Below are positions 51,854 through 64,000 of a DNA stretch of 64,000 nt, one piece after another; position 1 is the stretch's first letter; every line of letters starts with the position of its first letter. The translations under genes and the position numbers were made by a program. The notes beneath the pieces were generated by a model, which was not told where the DNA came from, searched no databases, and worked only from the letters and a program-made list of their open reading frames with translations. Location: NCBI GenBank assembly GCA_902547535.1, contig CACCOB010000003.1:124001-188000 (forward strand), read 5' to 3'. Source of the DNA: an uncultured Pelagibacteraceae bacterium (GTDB taxonomy: Bacteria; Pseudomonadota; Alphaproteobacteria; Pelagibacterales; Pelagibacteraceae).

Positions 51854-54258
51854 AATTTACAATGAGTTGGTTAAAGGAACACCTTGAGACCAAGCATAAA
51901 GATACTCAGATTATTGATAAATTGACGGATGTTGGACTTGAAGTTGAGAGCTTTGAAAATATTAGTTCTGATTTGGATAATTTTAAAATAGCAAAAATTA
52001 TAAATGCTGAACAACATCCAAACGCTGATAGACTTAGGATATGTGATGTTGATATAGGGCAACAAAATATTGTTAAAGTTGTTTGTGGAGCACCAAACGC
52101 TAAAAAAGGTCTTTTGACTGTTTATGCTGGTCCTGGATCAGTAATTCCAAAAAATAATATGAAACTTACAGTGAGTAAGATTAGAGGAATAACTTCATAT
52201 GGGATGCTATGTTCAGAGTCAGAATTAAAATTATCAGATGAAAGTGAGGGAATAACAGAGCTAAAACCAAGCAAATACTCTGACAAAATAGGTAAAAATT
52301 TTTTTAATAACAATAATGAAAAAGTTGTTGATTTGTCAATAACCCCAAATCGACCTGATTGTTTAGGAGTCAGAGGAATAGCTAGAGATTTAGCTGCGGC
52401 AGGGACCGGTAAATTAAAAAATATTTCACATAAAAATATTAAGAAGGATGGATCTCAAAATATAAAAGTTTCAATTACTAAAGATAAAAAACAAGGCTGT
52501 ACTATTTTTGGGAGTTGTCTTATAAAAGGGGTTACCAATAAAGAAAGCCCAAAATGGCTGAAAGAGAAAATCACGTCTCTTGGTCAAAAACCAATTTCAG
52601 CAATTGTAGATATAACTAATTATGTAATGCTAGATTTAAATAGACCTCTACATGCATATGATGCAGATAAAATTGATAGAGAAATCATAGTTAGAGATTC
52701 AAAAAAAGGTGAAACCTTTGAAGCTCTAGATAATAAGGAATATAAATTAGACGATGGTATGTGTGTTATATCTGATAAATCTGGTGTGCTGGGCTTAGGA
52801 GGGGTAATAGGAGGAACACGTTCTGGTACTGAATTAAAAACTAAAAATATTTTACTGGAGTCTGCATACTTTATTCCAAGATCAATAAGAAAAACTTCAA
52901 AATTACTTAACATAGATACTGATGCAAAATTTAGATTTGAAAGAGGAATTGATCCTCAATCAATAGAGACAGGTTTGCTAAAAGCCTCTCAACTAATATC
53001 AGAAATTTGTGGAGGAAAGATTAGTAAATTTGATATTCAAAAAATTAAACAATATAAAAACTCAGAAATTAAATTTAATACTTCATTATTTGAAAAAATA
53101 ACAGGTTTTAAAATTAAAGATAATGAAATTATTAAAATTTTGAACGATCTGGGCTTTAAAGTTTCCAGAAAGAAATCAGAATTAAAATTAAAGGTTCCTT
53201 CTTGGAGACCTGACATAAGTCAACCGATAGATATAGTTGAAGAAGTTGTAAGAATTAAAGGGTATGAAAATATTGAAACTATAGAGCCAGAGAAAAAGAG
53301 ATTTAAAGACACACTAAATAAACAACAAAAACTTTTTCATTTTTTACAACGTTCTGTAGCATCAAAAGGTTATTTAGAGACTGTTACTTGGTCATTCACA
53401 GACTCAAGAATAAATAATTTTTTCAAAGAAAATTTAAAAGAAATTAAAATAGTAAATCCCATAAGCTTAGATTTAGATGTTTTAAGAAATTCAATTTTTT
53501 CAAATTTAGCTTTTTATTTAAAGAAAAATTTAGATAGAGGATTTAAAGACATTTCACTTTTTGAAATTGGACCAATTTTCAAAAATAACCAACCAGGAGA
53601 ACAGTTGACGGTAATAGGTGCAATAAAATCAGGGAAAATTTCAAGATTAAACTGGAATGAAAAAGAAAGATTGGTTGATATTTTTGATGTGAAAAAAGAT
53701 TTAATTCAAACATTAATGGAAGCTGGATATGATAAACAAAGTTTTTTTATAAGAGATAAATCTCCTACATACTATCACCCTGGAAAATCTGGTTCAGTTT
53801 ATCTTGACAAGGATGATATTGATCCTGTTGCATATTTTGGAGAACTTCATCCAAATATTGTTAAGAAGCTCGATATAAAAACTGAAGGAGTAGTTGGTTT
53901 TGAAATCTATCTTGATTATTTAAAAGATAACAAAATAAAATTAAAGGATCAAAAGTCCAATTTCGAATATTCGGACTATCAAAAATCAGAGAGAGATTTT
54001 GCTTTTGTTGTAGATAAAAATTACAAAGCACAGGATTTAATAGAAATCATATCATCAATTGATAAAAGTCTAATAAGATCAATTAAAATTTTTGATATTT
54101 ATGAAGGTGAAAAAATTCCAGATGGAAAAAAATCGATAGCTCTCAATGTAACAATTCAGTCATCTGAAAAAACATTAGAAGAAAATGATCTTGAAAAAAT
54201 TAACAAATTAATTATTTCAACTGTTGAGTCTAAGTCAGGAGCGAAAATTAGATCCTAA
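51850..54258 (+). CDS. pheT: phenylalanine-tRNA ligase beta subunit
   Basis: Protein of 802 residues with the N-terminal tRNA-binding (EMAP-like) domain (about 40-150, containing [16 protein letters not shown]), B3/B4 editing domain, B5 domain and a C-terminal ferredoxin-fold anticodon-binding domain ([15 protein letters not shown] onward). Length is normal. Its stop is directly followed by the lepA start with no spacer. Confidence 0.97.
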   Translation: MKFTMSWLKEHLETKHKDTQIIDKLTDVGLEVESFENISSDLDNFKIAKIINAEQHPNADRLRICDVDIGQQNIVKVVCGAPNAKKGLLTVYAGPGSVIPKNNMKLTVSKIRGITSYGMLCSESELKLSDESEGITELKPSKYSDKIGKNFFNNNNEKVVDLSITPNRPDCLGVRGIARDLAAAGTGKLKNISHKNIKKDGSQNIKVSITKDKKQGCTIFGSCLIKGVTNKESPKWLKEKITSLGQKPISAIVDITNYVMLDLNRPLHAYDADKIDREIIVRDSKKGETFEALDNKEYKLDDGMCVISDKSGVLGLGGVIGGTRSGTELKTKNILLESAYFIPRSIRKTSKLLNIDTDAKFRFERGIDPQSIETGLLKASQLISEICGGKISKFDIQKIKQYKNSEIKFNTSLFEKITGFKIKDNEIIKILNDLGFKVSRKKSELKLKVPSWRPDISQPIDIVEEVVRIKGYENIETIEPEKKRFKDTLNKQQKLFHFLQRSVASKGYLETVTWSFTDSRINNFFKENLKEIKIVNPISLDLDVLRNSIFSNLAFYLKKNLDRGFKDISLFEIGPIFKNNQPGEQLTVIGAIKSGKISRLNWNEKERLVDIFDVKKDLIQTLMEAGYDKQSFFIRDKSPTYYHPGKSGSVYLDKDDIDPVAYFGELHPNIVKKLDIKTEGVVGFEIYLDYLKDNKIKLKDQKSNFEYSDYQKSERDFAFVVDKNYKAQDLIEIISSIDKSLIRSIKIFDIYEGEKIPDGKKSIALNVTIQSSEKTLEENDLEKINKLIISTVESKSGAKIRS

Positions 54259-56067
54259 ATGTCCACTGAAATTGATAATATAAGAAACTTTGCAATTATT
54301 GCTCATATTGATCATGGTAAATCTACGATAGCAGATAGAATAATACACATATGTGGTGGATTAACAGATAGAGAAATGAAGGCTCAAGTCCTTGACTCAA
54401 TGGATATTGAAAGAGAGAGAGGTATAACAATTAAAGCTCAAACAGTAAAATTAAATTATAAATCTAAAGACGGAAAAAATTATATTCTTAATATTATAGA
54501 CACCCCAGGACATGTTGACTTTAGTTATGAGGTTAGTAGATCTTTGTATGCTTGTGAAGGATCAATATTAATTGTAGATAGTACTCAGGGTGTTGAAGCT
54601 CAAACTTTGGCCAATGTATATCAGGCACTCGATATTAATCATGAAATAATTCCAGTATTAAATAAAATTGATTTACCTGCATCTGATATTGATAGAACAA
54701 ATAAACAAATTGAAGAAGTTATTGGAATAGATACCTCAAACGCTGTTCCATGCTCAGGAAAAACGGGTGAAGGTATTGATGATATCTTGGAGCAAATTAT
54801 TCAAACACTACCAGGTCCAAAAGGTGAAAAAGATCAAAAATTAAAGTGTTTATTGGTGGATAGTTGGTACGATACATATCTTGGTGTAGTCATATTAGTA
54901 AGGGTAATTGATGGAAAAATTAAAAATAATATGAAAATTAAAATGATGTCTACAAATCAGGAGTATTTTGTTGAGAAGGTAGGAGTTTTTACACCCAAAC
55001 CAAAAGATATTGATGAACTTAATTCTGGAGAGATTGGATTTATAACAACTGGTATAAAAGTTTTATCTGAAACAAAAGTTGGAGATACAATCTGTGATGC
55101 ATCTAAACCATTAAAAGAATCATTACCTGGTTTTAAGCCGACTAAACCAGTAGTTTTTTGTGGATTATTTCCTGTCGATAGCTCTGAATATCAAAAATTA
55201 AAAGATGGATTGGCTAAACTTAAATTAAACGATTCTAGCTTTTCTTTTGAACCCGAGTCTTCCTCTGCGTTAGGACTAGGTTTTAGGTGTGGTTTTTTAG
55301 GTTTGTTACATTTAGAAATTGTTACAGAAAGACTTAAGAGAGAATTTGATATCAATCTTTTAACCACAACGCCTGGTGTTGTTTACAAGATCCATATGAA
55401 TAATGGTGAGGTAAAAGATTTGCAAAACCCTTCAAGTTTACCCGACCCAACTATGATAAAATTTATTGAAGAGCCATGGATTAAGGCTACTATAATTACT
55501 CCTGATCAATATCTGGGTTCAATAATAAAAATATGCCAGGATAAAAGAGGAATTCAAACAAATTTAAGCTACTCAGGAAATAGAGCTGTAATAAATTATG
55601 AAATACCTTTAAATGAAGTGGTATTTGACTTCAATGATAGATTGAAATCTATGACAAGCGGATATGCAAGTTTTGACTATGAAATTATAGGTCATAAAGA
55701 AGGAGATCTTGTTAAAATGGGTATTTTAGTAAATACAGAACCAGTAGACGCTTTGGCAATGATGATACATAAAGACTTTGCACAAAAAACTGGAAGAGAG
55801 GTTTGTGAAAAATTAAAAGACTTAATTCCTAGGCACAATTTCATGATACCGATTCAAGCTGCGATTGGTGGTAAGATTATTGCAAGAGAAACAATCAAAG
55901 GATTTAAAAAAGATGTTTTAACAAAAATTCATGGTGGTGGAGCGGTAGATAGGAAAAGAAAATTACTTGAGAAACAAAAAAAAGGTAAAGCTAGAGCAAA
56001 ACAATTTGGAAAAGTTGAAATTCCTCAAGAAGCATTTATAGGTGTACTTAAGATTTCCAAAGAATAA
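54259..56067 (+). CDS. lepA: elongation factor 4 (LepA), ribosomal GTPase
   Basis: Translational GTPase of 602 residues that helps ribosomes under stress or during 30S biogenesis. G1 is [10 protein letters not shown]3 [15 protein letters not shown] and G4 NKIDLPASD; the LepA-specific C-terminal domain ends with the basic [19 protein letters not shown] segment. It is the last gene of the glycosyltransferase-thrS-infC-rpmI-rplT-pheS-pheT-lepA run. Confidence 0.98.
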   Translation: MSTEIDNIRNFAIIAHIDHGKSTIADRIIHICGGLTDREMKAQVLDSMDIERERGITIKAQTVKLNYKSKDGKNYILNIIDTPGHVDFSYEVSRSLYACEGSILIVDSTQGVEAQTLANVYQALDINHEIIPVLNKIDLPASDIDRTNKQIEEVIGIDTSNAVPCSGKTGEGIDDILEQIIQTLPGPKGEKDQKLKCLLVDSWYDTYLGVVILVRVIDGKIKNNMKIKMMSTNQEYFVEKVGVFTPKPKDIDELNSGEIGFITTGIKVLSETKVGDTICDASKPLKESLPGFKPTKPVVFCGLFPVDSSEYQKLKDGLAKLKLNDSSFSFEPESSSALGLGFRCGFLGLLHLEIVTERLKREFDINLLTTTPGVVYKIHMNNGEVKDLQNPSSLPDPTMIKFIEEPWIKATIITPDQYLGSIIKICQDKRGIQTNLSYSGNRAVINYEIPLNEVVFDFNDRLKSMTSGYASFDYEIIGHKEGDLVKMGILVNTEPVDALAMMIHKDFAQKTGREVCEKLKDLIPRHNFMIPIQAAIGGKIIARETIKGFKKDVLTKIHGGGAVDRKRKLLEKQKKGKARAKQFGKVEIPQEAFIGVLKISKE

Positions 56068-56079
56068 TAATACAACTTA

Positions 56080-56976
56080 TTAATTTTGATCGAACCACTT
56101 TATAAATTTTTGTTTATTATCCTGGATAAATTTTGGTAATAGAGATTGTTCAAACCTTTTTAAATATGCACCATTACCCATTTTGTCCTCGTATTTATCA
56201 GCAGTCAGATCGTAAATTGCTCTTTTATTTTTAATAAAATTTTTAATTTCATCTAAGTTCAATAATGATTTTTCATATTCAAAATGATGTAAATATGATT
56301 TATATTTAACTTCAATTTCTTCAGGTGTTTTAATATTTGAAAAATGCCATCCACCATTCTTTATAATTTCAATATTATTAAATTTTGTATTATTAAATAA
56401 AATATCAATTCTATATTTTGGATATTTTTTACATTTTATATTTCTGGCCCATTGTGGTGATATAAAATCTTTCATTTTAATTACCTTTGTTCCATACCAA
56501 ATAAAGTTGGGAATATATAAATCAAATTTATAATAAAAAAAATTTTGTTCAAAAACTGTAATTTTTGTTTTTAAATTTTTTAAATCAATTAAGCTTAAAT
56601 TTGGTATTTCATCCAAATCAGAGACTAAAATAATATCCTCTTGATTTGCATCTAGCAAACCCTTTAGGATAAAATTTCTTTGACAATTTTCTCTTTTAGC
56701 AGCATTACGAGAGCTTTTTAATTCAATAAGATTTTGAGAATCTGTTTTTTCTATTTTTTCAATATTACTTGGTAAATTATCATGAATTAAATATTTAATT
56801 TTATTTTTAAATTTATAAAATTTATTTATATCAAATTTAAGATTTCTTTTTTCACCTTTATGATTATATTTACTTTCTACAATCACAAAATAATCAATAT
56901 ATTTATCTAAAATATTCAATCTAATGTCTAAGACAAGTTCTTCATCAAAAAACATAAAACAGTCATATACTTTCAT
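56080..56976 (-). CDS. GT17-like glycosyltransferase
   Basis: Protein of 298 residues resembling family GT17, whose animal members (MGAT3) add bisecting beta-1,4-GlcNAc and whose bacterial members lie in surface glycan loci. The N-terminus MKVYDCFMFFDEELVLDIRL and ESKYNHKGEKRNL are typical, with an acidic DLDEIP motif near residue 120 that likely binds metal and nucleotide sugar, and a WHFSNIKTPEE segment later. No signal or transmembrane helix is obvious, so it probably acts in the cytosol. No other glycan genes adjoin it, and it is very AT-rich. Confidence 0.8.
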   Translation of the reverse strand: MKVYDCFMFFDEELVLDIRLNILDKYIDYFVIVESKYNHKGEKRNLKFDINKFYKFKNKIKYLIHDNLPSNIEKIEKTDSQNLIELKSSRNAAKRENCQRNFILKGLLDANQEDIILVSDLDEIPNLSLIDLKNLKTKITVFEQNFFYYKFDLYIPNFIWYGTKVIKMKDFISPQWARNIKCKKYPKYRIDILFNNTKFNNIEIIKNGGWHFSNIKTPEEIEVKYKSYLHHFEYEKSLLNLDEIKNFIKNKRAIYDLTADKYEDKMGNGAYLKRFEQSLLPKFIQDNKQKFIKWFDQN

Positions 56977-57033
56977 AACTTATGAATGCATTATATGAAA
57001 AAAATAAATATAGTATATTCAAATATATAAATT

Positions 57034-57123
57034 GGAGAGGTGGCCGAGTGGTTGAAGGCGCACGCTTGGAAAGCGTGTATAGGGGAAACTCTATCATGGG
57101 TTCGAATCCCATTCTCTCCGCCA
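57034..57123 (+). tRNA. tRNA-Ser (anticodon GGA)
   Basis: A 90-base class II tRNA with encoded CCA. Acceptor GGAGAGG pairs with TTCTCTCC-side bases (one G-T pair); anticodon stem CACGC/GCGTG encloses TTGGAAA with anticodon GGA, reading UCU/UCC. A long variable arm (TATAGGGGAAACTCTATC) and T-loop GTTCGAATC are present. Confidence 0.97.
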
Positions 57124-57283
57124 TTAATTTTCAACCTAAAAATGGCTTTTATTCAAAAAAATCTATAAATAGAAAAATTTTTTAAAATACCTAACATTAT
57201 CGTTGATATTATTAACTAATTTAAGCTTAACGTTCTAAGAGATTTTATTAAAAATTTCAAAAATGGTATAAAAGACTATTCCT

Positions 57284-59352
<2,069 letters not shown>

Positions 59353-59355
59353 TTA

Positions 59356-60633
59356 ATGGAGTTAAGTAGCAATTCCAAATCATCGAGCTTAAATAAAATT
59401 ACATATGTAAATTTAAGATGGATAGGTGTAATAGGTCAATTTGTTACTATAAATGCTGTTGCATTCTTATTTAAATTTGAATTTAATTTTTTATTAGCAA
59501 ATATTATAGTTTTAATAGGTGCTTTAAGTAACACTTTCTTATTTTATTTTTTTAAAAAAAATCAGTTACAAGAAAAAATATCTTTAACTTTTCTTACCCT
59601 TGATATTATACAATTAAGTTTTTTGCTTTATTTAACAGGTGGTATTATAAATCCATTCTCAATATTTTTGATTATACCAAGCATATTTGCTTCAAATAGC
59701 TTAAGTATTAAAACAAATATTTTATTAATATTTTTGACAATTTTTTCAATAATTTTACTTACCTTCTACCACCAAGAATTACCATCGCCATTAAACGAAT
59801 ACATTTTTAGTAATTACTATTATTTTTCAGTTCCTATTGCCTTAATCATTGCACTTATTTTTTTAAGTTTTTTTGCTTTAACATTTGGGAATGAGTCAAA
59901 AGTTAGAAAAGATGCATTAGATAAAATTCAGGAAGTTATTTCTAAAGAAAATGAGCTAGTATCACTAGGTGGACAAGCTGCAGCAGCTGCTCATTCTTTA
60001 GGTACACCACTTTCCACAATAAAAATTATTTCTCAAGATTTGTATAATAATTTTAAAAACAATAAGGAATTAAAAAAAGATGTTGAATTGCTTGTAAGTC
60101 AAGTTGATAGATGCAATGAAATATTAAAAAAATTATCTTTAAATCCTGTAATTGAAGATGATTTTATAGATAAGGATATTACTCTGCACAATTATGTAAA
60201 AGAAATTGTGAATTCTTTTAAAGAAATATCTGATAAAAATTTTATCATCAATGCTGAGCAGAATTATAATTCTTTTGAAGTTTCAAAATCAATTGAAGTA
60301 GTTTATGGTATAAGAAATTTTATTGGGAATGCAAATAAGTTTGCAAAAAAAAATATTTTTATTTCAATAACGAGCGATAGTGAAAACTCATCGATATCAA
60401 TTGAAGATGATGGTTTAGGATTTCCAAAAGATATATTAACCAAAATTGGAGATCCTTACATAAAATCATTGCAATCTGAAAATAAATCGAGAGCAGGTTT
60501 GGGCTTGGGAATATTTATAGGTAAAACTTTATTAGAAAAAAATAAGGCAAAACTTTTAATTAGGAATTCTGAGACCAGAGGCGGTGCAGAAATTAAAATA
60601 GAGTGGTCAAATAAAGATTTAATTAGTCTTTAG
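59356..60633 (+). CDS. regB: RegB/PrrB/ActS-type redox sensor histidine kinase
   Basis: Membrane kinase of 425 residues. Six hydrophobic helices occupy about residues 20-178, with the quinone-sensing GGIINPF box near 95-101. The H-box is [18 protein letters not shown] with phosphoacceptor His213; the ATP-binding domain has [17 protein letters not shown] and GLGLGIF. Cys253 (QVDRCNEIL) sits where the redox-active cysteine of RegB lies in the dimerisation region. RegB-RegA systems adjust respiration and carbon/nitrogen genes to redox state. The partner regulator is not in the window. It follows gyrB by three bases. Confidence 0.92.
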   Translation: MELSSNSKSSSLNKITYVNLRWIGVIGQFVTINAVAFLFKFEFNFLLANIIVLIGALSNTFLFYFFKKNQLQEKISLTFLTLDIIQLSFLLYLTGGIINPFSIFLIIPSIFASNSLSIKTNILLIFLTIFSIILLTFYHQELPSPLNEYIFSNYYYFSVPIALIIALIFLSFFALTFGNESKVRKDALDKIQEVISKENELVSLGGQAAAAAHSLGTPLSTIKIISQDLYNNFKNNKELKKDVELLVSQVDRCNEILKKLSLNPVIEDDFIDKDITLHNYVKEIVNSFKEISDKNFIINAEQNYNSFEVSKSIEVVYGIRNFIGNANKFAKKNIFISITSDSENSSISIEDDGLGFPKDILTKIGDPYIKSLQSENKSRAGLGLGIFIGKTLLEKNKAKLLIRNSETRGGAEIKIEWSNKDLISL

Positions 60634-62426
60634 TGAAGTTTTTTGTTTTCAAATAGTCCACTTAATTGTTCTATCATTACATCTCCCAGTTCTTGTACGT
60701 CGGAAATTTTGATAGCTTTCTTATAATATCGGGATACATCATGACCAATTCCTATAGCTAATATTTCTACTTCACTTTTATTTTCAATAAATTTAACAAT
60801 TTTTTTCAAATTTTTTTCTAAAAAATCCCCTGAATTAACTGACAATGTTGAGTCGTCGACTGGTGCTCCATCTGAAATAACCATAAGGATTTTTCTTTCC
60901 TCTTTTCTTTTTTTTAATCTATTAAATGCCCACGTTATAGCTTCACCATCTATATTCTCCTTTAATAAACCTTCTTTTAGCATTAATCCCAAATTTTTTT
61001 TTGATTGTCTCCAATGAGAATCTGCACCTTTGTAAATTATGTGTCTTAAATCATTAAGTCTTCCAGGATTTTTCATTTTACCCAATCTATTCCACTCCTG
61101 ACGACTTTTACCACCTTTCCAATTTTTCGTCGTAAAACCAAGTATTTCAACTTTAACTGAGCATCTTTCTAAGGTTCTGGATAAAATATCAGCACATATT
61201 GCAGCTATTGTTATTGGTCTACCTCTCATTGACCCAGAGTTGTCAATTAAAAGTGTAACAATTGTATCTTTAAAATCTAAATCCTTCTCCTTTTTAAATG
61301 ATAAAGAATTATATGGATCAATGATAATCCTAGGTAATTTTGAACTATCTAATAATCCCTCTTCTAGATCAAATTCCCATGACCGATTTTGTTTCGCCAT
61401 CAATTGTCTTTGTAATTTATTTGCTAACTTAGTGATTAAATCCTGAAAACTTGTGAGTTGCTGGTCCAAATTTTTTCTTAGTTTTTGAATTTCTTCAGCT
61501 GTATCTAGACTTTCTGCTTTAGCAACTTCATCAAATTCAGTAGTATATATTTTATATTCTTTGTCACTTATACTTAAATTTTTCTTTTGAATTATATTCT
61601 CTGACTCTGCATCTTCATTATTTTCACTATCTAGTTGGTCTTCAAGTCTAAACTCGTTCACATCATTCTCACTGTCCATTCCCTGACTTATATTTTCATC
61701 TTCACTTGTTTTGCTAGAGTCATTATTTTCTTTGTCTTCATTATTATTAGAGTTATTTTGATCTTGCGTGTCATCATTTTCTTCATTGTCTTTTTCAGCT
61801 GTGTCATCATTTTCAAATATATCCATACTTTCTAAAATTTCAGAAAATTTGGCGTTATACACTTCTTGATTTTCTAGATTTTGCTTCAAAAACTCAAAGT
61901 GCTTATCTATTGACTTATTAAAATCTTTCTCCCAAAATTTAAGAATTTCTTTATTTTCTGGATATAATTCGACATTAAAAAATTTATTTGTCATATAAAT
62001 TTCAAAAGCATCAATTATATTTGTATCCTCTTTCTTTGTTATTTTTTCTTGTTTAAGTTGTTGAAGTCTATTTTTATAATTATCTTTAAAATTTTTGGAA
62101 ATTCCTTTCAGCATCTCTGAGCCAAGTAATTCATATCTTACTTTTTCAGCTAGATGGTAGAGCGTTCTGCACGAGGGATTTTGTGGATTATTTTTATCTA
62201 ATAATTCTCTATTTGAAAATCTTCTTTTTAAAGCCTCAGAATCTGTTTCAGCTCTTAGTTTTTTAAATTGATTTTTATCGCTAATATTGTCAATTTCCCC
62301 AATATTATAAACTTTTTCTTCATTTTTTTTATTTTTAACAACTTTATAGTCATCTGAAATAACTTTGTAAGTTGATTGAAGGGCTTGTTTGAATTTTTCT
62401 TTAATACTATCTTCTTTATTCATCAA
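60630..62426 (-). CDS. cobT: CobT-like von Willebrand factor A protein
   Basis: Large protein of 598 residues resembling the CobT subunit of aerobic cobaltochelatase. An N-terminal helical region (about 1-195) is followed by a strongly acidic Asp/Glu/Asn-rich stretch (about 201-280) and a C-terminal VWA domain with the MIDAS motif DNSGSM at 395-400. CobT works with CobS as an AAA+/VWA chaperone pair that activates CobN for cobalt insertion. No cobN or other cobalamin gene is in the window, so another client is possible. It overlaps cobS by four bases. Confidence 0.92.
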   Translation of the reverse strand: MMNKEDSIKEKFKQALQSTYKVISDDYKVVKNKKNEEKVYNIGEIDNISDKNQFKKLRAETDSEALKRRFSNRELLDKNNPQNPSCRTLYHLAEKVRYELLGSEMLKGISKNFKDNYKNRLQQLKQEKITKKEDTNIIDAFEIYMTNKFFNVELYPENKEILKFWEKDFNKSIDKHFEFLKQNLENQEVYNAKFSEILESMDIFENDDTAEKDNEENDDTQDQNNSNNNEDKENNDSSKTSEDENISQGMDSENDVNEFRLEDQLDSENNEDAESENIIQKKNLSISDKEYKIYTTEFDEVAKAESLDTAEEIQKLRKNLDQQLTSFQDLITKLANKLQRQLMAKQNRSWEFDLEEGLLDSSKLPRIIIDPYNSLSFKKEKDLDFKDTIVTLLIDNSGSMRGRPITIAAICADILSRTLERCSVKVEILGFTTKNWKGGKSRQEWNRLGKMKNPGRLNDLRHIIYKGADSHWRQSKKNLGLMLKEGLLKENIDGEAITWAFNRLKKRKEERKILMVISDGAPVDDSTLSVNSGDFLEKNLKKIVKFIENKSEVEILAIGIGHDVSRYYKKAIKISDVQELGDVMIEQLSGLFENKKLH

Positions 62427-63397
62427 ATTTGAATATTTATCATTGATTCTGGCAGCTCATCCCCGAAACATCTTTGATAATATTCAGCAATAGTATTTTT
62501 CTCAGCATCATCACATTTATTTAAAAATGTTACTCTGAATGCATATCCAATATCTTTGAAGATTTCGGAATTTTCTGCCCAATGTAAAACCGTTCTAGGA
62601 CTCATTACTGTTGAAATATCTCCTGCTATAAACCCTTTCCTTGTAAGTGAAGCTACTTTTATCATATTTGAAACTTGTTCTTTACCTTTAGGATTATTTA
62701 AATTTTTGTTCTTACCTAATATAATTTCCATTTCTTTATCTAAACTAAGATAGTTTAATGTAGATACAATATTCCATCTATCCATTTGCCCCTGGTTAAT
62801 TTGTTGCGTTCCATGATATAATCCAGATGTATCACCTAAGCCCACAGTATTTGTGGTTGCGAAAAGCCTAAAAAATTTATTTTGTTTAATTACTTTGTTT
62901 TTATCTAATAGAGTAAAGTTACCTTCTGACTCAAGCACTCTCTGAATAACGAACATTACATCTGGTCTTCCAGCATCATATTCATCAAAAACTAAGGCTA
63001 CAGGATTTTGAATTGACCAAGGTAGTATTCCTTCTTTAAATTCAGTTACCTGTTTACCATCTTTGATTACGATTGAATCTTTACCTATTAAGTCAATCCT
63101 ACTAACATGACTATCGAGATTAATTCTTATGCATGGCCAATTTAGCCTTGCAGCAATTTGTTCGATGTGAGTTGATTTTCCAGTTCCATGGTATCCTTGA
63201 ATTAAAACTCTTTTGTTAAAAGAAAATCCCGACAAAATAGCCAATGTTGTATCTTTATCGAACTTATAAGTCTTATCGATTTCTGGGACGTACTCGCTTG
63301 ATTTTGAAAATGCATCAACTTCCATGTCGCTTTCGATACCAAAAGTTTGCTTAATAGATAACTTAATGTCAGGGGTATGATTAATATTTGGTGTCAA
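62423..63397 (-). CDS. cobS: CobS-like AAA+ ATPase
   Basis: MoxR-type AAA+ ATPase of 324 residues. Walker A GYHGTGKS is at residues 68-75, Walker B VFDEYD near 136-141, and the sensor region [20 protein letters not shown] follows. In the cobaltochelatase CobN-CobS-CobT it forms the ring that drives metal insertion together with CobT. It overlaps the J-domain gene by 17 bases and cobT by four, so all three are translated together. Confidence 0.93.
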   Translation of the reverse strand: MTPNINHTPDIKLSIKQTFGIESDMEVDAFSKSSEYVPEIDKTYKFDKDTTLAILSGFSFNKRVLIQGYHGTGKSTHIEQIAARLNWPCIRINLDSHVSRIDLIGKDSIVIKDGKQVTEFKEGILPWSIQNPVALVFDEYDAGRPDVMFVIQRVLESEGNFTLLDKNKVIKQNKFFRLFATTNTVGLGDTSGLYHGTQQINQGQMDRWNIVSTLNYLSLDKEMEIILGKNKNLNNPKGKEQVSNMIKVASLTRKGFIAGDISTVMSPRTVLHWAENSEIFKDIGYAFRVTFLNKCDDAEKNTIAEYYQRCFGDELPESMINIQI

Positions 63398-63914
63398 TTT
63401 TATCCTTATATGTATTTTTTAATTGAGTGTAAGCCAAAGTTATTACTTTGAGCTTGTCTTCAAATTTTTTATTTCCAGAATTCATATCAGGGTGAAATTT
63501 TTTGACAAGCTTTTTAAATTTTTCTTGAACTTTTTCCCATTTTAATCCTACACTAATCCCTAATATATCAAAGGCTTTTATATCATTGTTATTAAATTTA
63601 AATTTATTCATATTATTAAAATCATTATTAAATTTAAATTTATCCATCTCATCTTTCAAAGCAGTACTCCAAAGGACTTTGAAGAAATTATCAGATGAGC
63701 TAAAACTTTGTGTTGGTTTGTGCCAGGTCATATCAGACCTTAAAAAATCAACTATTTGTTGATCACTCATACCTGTAAAATAATTCCAACTTTTATTAAA
63801 TTCTTTAACATGGTTTAAACATAATAATCTATAATTTTTGCTGTTATCCCTTTCTTTAGGTGCTTTAAAAAGACCCTCTTCTGAACAATTATTCCAATCG
63901 CAAATATTTTTCAT
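63381..63914 (-). CDS. J-domain (DnaJ-like) protein with N-terminal Cys/His motif
   Basis: Protein of 177 residues with a C-terminal J domain (about 113-175) containing HPD at 141-143, the motif that stimulates DnaK ATPase. The N-terminus has C-x4-C (residues 5, 10) and C-x2-H (32, 35), a possible zinc site. A 12-residue tandem duplication (KFKFNND/KFKFNNN, about residues 92-110) links the two parts. It lies upstream of and overlaps cobS, a conserved alphaproteobacterial association, suggesting DnaK assists the CobS-CobT machine or its client. Confidence 0.88.
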   Translation of the reverse strand: MKNICDWNNCSEEGLFKAPKERDNSKNYRLLCLNHVKEFNKSWNYFTGMSDQQIVDFLRSDMTWHKPTQSFSSSDNFFKVLWSTALKDEMDKFKFNNDFNNMNKFKFNNNDIKAFDILGISVGLKWEKVQEKFKKLVKKFHPDMNSGNKKFEDKLKVITLAYTQLKNTYKDKIDTKY

Positions 63915-63934
63915 GATATATAATACTTTATACT

Positions 63935-64000
63935 ATGAATATTAATCAACTTATTGAAACTGTAGAAAAAAAGATTTTGTCGCAGGATTGTATTTCAAAA
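63935..64000 (+). CDS. BolA-family protein, partial (5' end)
   Basis: The first 22 codons (MNINQLIETVEKKILSQD start) run off the window end. The N-terminal pattern and the position divergent from the J-domain/cobS genes fit a BolA-family protein, which usually pairs with a monothiol glutaredoxin in Fe-S trafficking. The short length makes the call tentative. Confidence 0.55.
   Translation, partial: MNINQLIETVEKKILSQDCISK

Noticed and set aside
56982..57185. Open frame running through tRNA-Ser
   Set aside because: It spans the whole tRNA gene and has no protein features; the tRNA structure is complete and explains the sequence.
60630..63397. Evidence of cobalamin biosynthesis
   Set aside because: CobS and CobT alone are not diagnostic; no cobN or pathway genes are in the window.

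Overview
The window is a dense, very AT-rich, gene-packed chromosome segment of an alphaproteobacterium, most likely a Pelagibacterales (SAR11) member. Grounds: lysine/asparagine/isoleucine-rich proteins, intergenic gaps of a few bases, many 1-4 base start/stop overlaps, almost no Shine-Dalgarno sites, and alphaproteobacterial neighbourhoods (irr-fabA-fabB, ubiE-ubiB-coaBC-dut, argH-small lipoprotein-lysA, fdxA-carD, J-protein-cobS-cobT next to bolA). The species is an inference. I saw no insertion sequences, phage genes, CRISPR arrays, rRNA genes or pseudogenes.

Layout. 1-5.2 kb: fabB and fabA (unsaturated fatty acid synthesis), divergent from an Irr-type Fur-family regulator, followed by a rubrerythrin / Fe-S oxidoreductase / DUF3501 operon; three copies of one 16-base motif sit at the irr and rubrerythrin promoters. 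5.2-9.8 kb (minus): SH3 protein, MoeB/ThiF, dUTPase, CoaBC, UbiB, UbiE. 9.8-13.8 kb (plus): mutM, rpsT, dnaA, dnaN. 13.8-17.3 kb (minus): plsC, lysA, a 54-residue lipoprotein, argH. 17.3-20.8 kb: TlpA-like thioredoxin, esterase and HNH nuclease (plus), then coq7, dsbB and a DedA/YqaA protein (minus). 20.8-27 kb: tRNA-Leu and an acyl-CoA synthetase, a 27-residue lysine/arginine-rich peptide with its own signals, CarD with a histone-H1-like tail, ferredoxin, a TerB-like protein and a SUV3-type helicase.

27-32 kb: acetoacetyl-CoA synthetase and a TAXI-type TRAP transporter whose two genes are separated by a strong hairpin. 32.2-39.6 kb: a thioesterase, tRNA-Arg, then a pyruvate dehydrogenase operon in which the lipoyl domain sits on E1 and is absent from E2, followed by a gamma-butyrobetaine-hydroxylase-like oxygenase and a DMT exporter, then uppP. 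39.6-46.5 kb: gltD-gltB (ammonia assimilation) and a hydrolase. 46.5-56 kb: a glycosyltransferase leading a translation gene run (thrS, infC, rpmI, rplT, pheS, pheT, lepA). 56-64 kb: a GT17-like glycosyltransferase, tRNA-Ser, gyrB, a RegB-type redox kinase, CobT/CobS/J-domain protein and the start of a BolA gene.

Most of the window is core metabolism and information processing. The points most worth a second look are the relocated lipoyl domain, the lysine-rich peptide beside tailed CarD, the candidate Irr operators, the intra-operon hairpins, and the recurrent placement of -10-like boxes exactly five bases before start codons.
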